From Azospirillum sp. OGB3 (GTDB taxonomy: Bacteria > Pseudomonadota > Alphaproteobacteria > Azospirillales > Azospirillaceae): DNA of 64,000 nt. The notes below the pieces were generated by a model that was not told where the DNA came from, did no database searches, and saw only the letters and a list, made by a program, of their open reading frames with translations. Every line of letters begins with the position of its first letter. The first letter of the stretch is position 1. The translations under genes were made by a program, and so were the position numbers. Location of the stretch: the NCBI RefSeq assembly GCF_014192915.1, contig NZ_JACHYN010000006.1, forward strand, positions 1-64,000, read 5' to 3'. Shown in pieces: positions 61,445 through 64,000 of the stretch.

Positions 61445-62061
61445 CGCCGCCCTCCCGGACGTCCCTGCCGCAGTCCCGGATCGTGGCGCCAGTGCCGCCC
61501 GGCTGTCTGTCCGTCATCGTCACCTATCTGGAGATGACGGCCCCGCCGGCCCACGCGCCCCTGCCCCGTCCGGCGGGTGACGTGGCGGTGGTGCGGGCCA
61601 ACCCGCCGACCGCCTCCTACTACCGCTATCTCTACGACACGGTCGGCGAGCCCTGGCTGTGGCACGAGCGGCGGCGCATGCCGATGCCGGAACTTGGGCG
61701 CGTCGTCACCGACCCGCGGGTCGAGATCTGGGTCCTCTACGTGAACGGCACGCCGGCCGGCTATGCCGAGATCGACCGGCGGGAGGAGGACACCGATCTG
61801 GCCTATTTTGGGCTGATCCCCGATTTCATCGGCCTGAAGCTAGGTCCCTGGCTGCTCGACACGGCAATCCGGCTGGCCTGGCAGGGCGGAACGAAGCGGC
61901 TTCTCGTCAACACCTGCACCTTCGACCACCCGAAGGCGCTGCCGCTCTACCAGTCGATGGGCTTCGTACCCATCCGGCACGTGACCCGCGAAATCCGCGA
62001 TCCCCGCCTTCTCGGCTGGCTGCCGCGGACCTCGGCCCCGCACATTCCGATCAACGAGTGA
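61420..62061 (+). CDS. GNAT-family N-acetyltransferase
   Basis: A 213-residue acetyltransferase. The N-terminal ~65 residues (VTYLEMTAPPAHAPLPRPAG) precede the GNAT core, with YRYLYDTVGEPWLWHERRR (~68-86), YAEIDRREEDTDLAYFGLIP (~114-133) and the acetyl-CoA loop GLKLGPWLLDTAIRLAW (~137-153). It differs from the preceding acetyltransferase in length and in the loop sequence. Substrate unknown. It overlaps the gene before and is 53 bases from the EamA gene. Confidence 0.85.
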   Translation: MAEDRFSLTPPSRTSLPQSRIVAPVPPGCLSVIVTYLEMTAPPAHAPLPRPAGDVAVVRANPPTASYYRYLYDTVGEPWLWHERRRMPMPELGRVVTDPRVEIWVLYVNGTPAGYAEIDRREEDTDLAYFGLIPDFIGLKLGPWLLDTAIRLAWQGGTKRLLVNTCTFDHPKALPLYQSMGFVPIRHVTREIRDPRLLGWLPRTSAPHIPINE

Positions 62062-62113
62062 CGGGCCGCCCCGGCCCGCTCTCCGCCGTTCCGAACGCCA
62101 GGGCACCGACGCC

Positions 62114-63067
62114 ATGATGAAGGGCATTCTGTTCGCGTTCCTGGCCTTTGCCTTCTTCGCCTGGGGCGATGCGCTGGTGAAGGCGATCGGGCATGGGCTG
62201 GACCCGTTCGAGGTCACCTTCTTCGCCTATATCCTGCCTTTGCTGCTCTCCCCGGTCTTCATGACCCGGGGCGACCGGCTCGGCGATCTTCTGCGCTGGA
62301 ACCGGCCATGGCTGATGACGGTGCGGCTGGTCTTCGTGGCGGCCTCCACCCCGCTCAGCGTCATGTCGTTCCGAAGCCTTCCCTTCGCGGAAGCCTTCGC
62401 CATGATTTTCCTGATGCCCAGCCTGGTGACGCTGCTGTCGATCTTCGTGCTGAAGGAGCCGGTGCGCTGGCGCCGGAGGCTGGCGATCGGAGCGGCCTTC
62501 ATCGGCGTGCTGATCGTCGCCCGCCCTGGCTTCCGCGAGCTGCTGCCCGGCCATTTCGCTGCGCTGGGCTGCGCCTTCAGCTCCGCCGTCGTGGTCATCA
62601 CAGGGCGGATGATCGGGCATACGGAGAAGCGCTTCACCCTGATCGGGACGGTGTTCCTGTCGACCGCCGTGGCGTCCGGCCTGCTGATGATCCCCGGCTT
62701 CGAGTGGCCGACGCGGGAGCAGTGGATTCTGACGGTGGGCTTCGCCACCACGACCTTCGCCGCCCAGGCCCTGTTCACTCTGGCCGCCGCCTTCGCCCCG
62801 GCCGACCGGGTGGGGGCGGCCCAATACAGCCAGATCCTGTGGGCTCTGGCCATTGGGGCGATCTTCTTCGACGAGTGGCCGGACCTGCTCTCGCTGGTCG
62901 GCATCGTCATCGTTGTCGGCTCCGGGCTGTTCATCTTCGCCCGCGAGCATGCCCGGCATCCGGACCCGATGCCCGAACCGGTGCCCGGCGCGGGGCCGGA
63001 GGTCAGCTCAGAATCTCTCCCAGAGCCGCGACCAGAGCCCGGTTTTCGTCCTCCCGCCCCACCGTGA
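62114..63067 (+). CDS. EamA-family (DMT) transporter
   Basis: A 317-residue inner-membrane protein with ten predicted helices in two EamA repeats (first from ~5-135, second from ~145-280), containing PLSVMSFRSLPFAEAFAMI and SLVTLLSIFVLKEPVRW in the first. The last ~40 residues are a Pro/Glu-rich tail (PDPMPEPVPGAG...) beyond the last helix. The final 65 bases overlap the 3' end of hisC on the other strand. Substrate unknown. Confidence 0.88.
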   Translation: MMKGILFAFLAFAFFAWGDALVKAIGHGLDPFEVTFFAYILPLLLSPVFMTRGDRLGDLLRWNRPWLMTVRLVFVAASTPLSVMSFRSLPFAEAFAMIFLMPSLVTLLSIFVLKEPVRWRRRLAIGAAFIGVLIVARPGFRELLPGHFAALGCAFSSAVVVITGRMIGHTEKRFTLIGTVFLSTAVASGLLMIPGFEWPTREQWILTVGFATTTFAAQALFTLAAAFAPADRVGAAQYSQILWALAIGAIFFDEWPDLLSLVGIVIVVGSGLFIFAREHARHPDPMPEPVPGAGPEVSSESLPEPRPEPGFRPPAPP

Positions 63068-64000
63068 TGCGCAGGCAGTCGGCCAGCCCATAGTCCTGGG
63101 TGGGCTTCACCAGGATGCCGCGGCGCGCCAGATGGTCCAGCACCGCCTGGACGCCGAGCGACGGGTCGGTCGGGATGCGCGCCAGGATGAAGTTGCAGAC
63201 GCTGGGATAGACGCGCACGCCGAGTTGCTCCAGCTCGTGGCTCAGCCAGGGCAGCCACGCGCTGTTGTGGGCGAAGGTCGCCTCCTCATGCTCGGTGTCG
63301 CCGATGGCCGCCTCCGCCGCGGCCTGGGCGGCGATCCCGACGTTGAAGGGGCCGCGCGTCTGGTTGACCGCCTCGATCACCCCCGCCGGCCCGTAGGCCC
63401 AGCCGACGCGCAGCCCGGCAAGCCCGTGCAGCTTGGAGAAGGTGCGCACCATCAGCACGTTGTCGGAATTCTCGACGATTTCCGTCCCGTCGCTGTAATT
63501 GTCGCGGCGGCAATAGTCGGCGTAGGCCGAATCGAGCACCAGAAGCGTGTGCGACGGCAGGCCGGCGCGCAGCCGCAGGACCATTTCCGACGGGATATAG
63601 GTGCCCGTCGGGTTGTTCGGGTTGGCGAGGAAGCAGAGCTTCGTCTTCTCGTTCGCCCGGTCGATCATCGCCTCGACATCGACGACCAGATCGCGCTCCG
63701 CCGCGATGACCGGTGTCGCCCCGGCGGCGCGGATCGCTTTCATGAAGCCGCGGTAGCCGTGCTCGTGGCACAGCACCTCGTCCCCCGGCCCGGCGAAGGC
63801 CTGGGTGACGAGGTGGATCATCTCGTCGGAGCCGTTGGCGCAGGTGATGTGGCCGGCGTCCAGATCGTAGCGCCGGGCGATGGCGTGGCGCAGGCGATCC
63901 TGCGACCAGTCGGGATAGCGGTGGATTTGCGCCGCCATGTGGCGGTATGCGGTGAGCGCCTTTTTGCCGGGTCCCAGCGGATTGACCGTCAGCGACAGAT
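63003..64000 (-). CDS. hisC: Histidinol-phosphate aminotransferase (5' end cut)
   Basis: The 3' part of a class I/II PLP aminotransferase. The open frame runs past the window end; the N-terminus includes LSLTVNPLGPGKKALTAY, upstream of the Met at 63938. It shows HRYPDWSQDRLR, ANGSDEMIHL, FLANPNNPTGTYIP, the LVLDSAYADYC segment and the PLP-lysine region TFSKLHGLAGLRVGWAYG, then PTQDYGLADCLRITVG. It makes L-histidinol phosphate from imidazole acetol phosphate, though some members act on other substrates. The start codon is outside the window. Confidence 0.88.
   Translation of the reverse strand, partial: LSLTVNPLGPGKKALTAYRHMAAQIHRYPDWSQDRLRHAIARRYDLDAGHITCANGSDEMIHLVTQAFAGPGDEVLCHEHGYRGFMKAIRAAGATPVIAAERDLVVDVEAMIDRANEKTKLCFLANPNNPTGTYIPSEMVLRLRAGLPSHTLLVLDSAYADYCRRDNYSDGTEIVENSDNVLMVRTFSKLHGLAGLRVGWAYGPAGVIEAVNQTRGPFNVGIAAQAAAEAAIGDTEHEEATFAHNSAWLPWLSHELEQLGVRVYPSVCNFILARIPTDPSLGVQAVLDHLARRGILVKPTQDYGLADCLRITVGREDENRALVAALGEILS

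Overview
This 64 kb window looks like a chromosomal segment of a high-GC alphaproteobacterium, most likely Azospirillum or a close relative in the Rhodospirillales. The evidence is the very high GC at third codon positions, an alphaproteobacterial 23S/5S rRNA tail, MucR and PopZ-type proteins, the pcm-tolC-popZ-valS order and several chemoreceptor genes. The species call is inference. Most of the window is ordinary core genome. I see no prophage, insertion sequence, CRISPR array, integrase or toxin-antitoxin pair.

Layout. (1) 1-480: the 3' end of an rRNA operon (23S tail, complete 5S rRNA, terminator). (2) 500-8300: a small YkgJ-type protein, a methyltransferase-like protein, a pteridine-reductase-like SDR, then uvrC, pgsA and the molybdenum cofactor genes mobB, moeA, moaD and moaE. 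(3) 8300-18500: mixed single genes, including a MORN-repeat secreted protein, a LysE exporter, an alpha/beta hydrolase, an uncharacterised Cys-containing protein behind a Fur-like box, a globin-coupled chemoreceptor, an RpoH sigma factor, MucR, HU and TerC. (4) 18500-24200: a HAD phosphatase, a polysaccharide pyruvyl transferase with a FAD oxidoreductase, a flavin/heme ferric-reductase-like protein and an unknown 341-residue protein. (5) 24200-32900: a polyamine block, puuB divergent from puuA, then potF-potG-potH-potI and aguA. (6) 33000-36600: a PP2C phosphatase, a DUF4384 protein and an LprI-like secreted protein. (7) 36600-44800, all on the minus strand: ydcF, rlpA, dacA-type carboxypeptidase, tmk, holB, metG, tatD and an MBL hydrolase, a replication, translation and cell-wall string. 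(8) 44900-53000: a chemoreceptor, then valS, popZ, tolC, a rhodanese and pcm. (9) 53200-64000: tRNA-Cys, a YdcZ-type transporter with a divergent LysR regulator, tRNA-Asn, small proteins, a HtrA-like protein without its catalytic triad, a NUDIX hydrolase, cysK, alaX, sseA, two acetyltransferases, an EamA transporter, and hisC cut by the window end.

How the parts work together. MobB, MoeA, MoaD and MoaE cover the middle and late steps of molybdopterin synthesis. PotFGHI imports putrescine, AguA makes N-carbamoylputrescine from agmatine, and PuuA/PuuB start putrescine breakdown by the gamma-glutamyl route. PopZ, RlpA and the S11 carboxypeptidase belong to cell-pole and cell-wall biology. CysK and SseA act in cysteine and sulfur metabolism.

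Best candidates for a second look: a Fur-like operator before an uncharacterised Cys-containing protein (11096-11642); four strong stem-loops in series between potF and potG; a secreted HtrA homologue in which all three catalytic residues are replaced; a DnaA-box pair next to an AT-rich stretch before uvrC; and the 20-proline run in PopZ. I did not find a clearly new multigene system.
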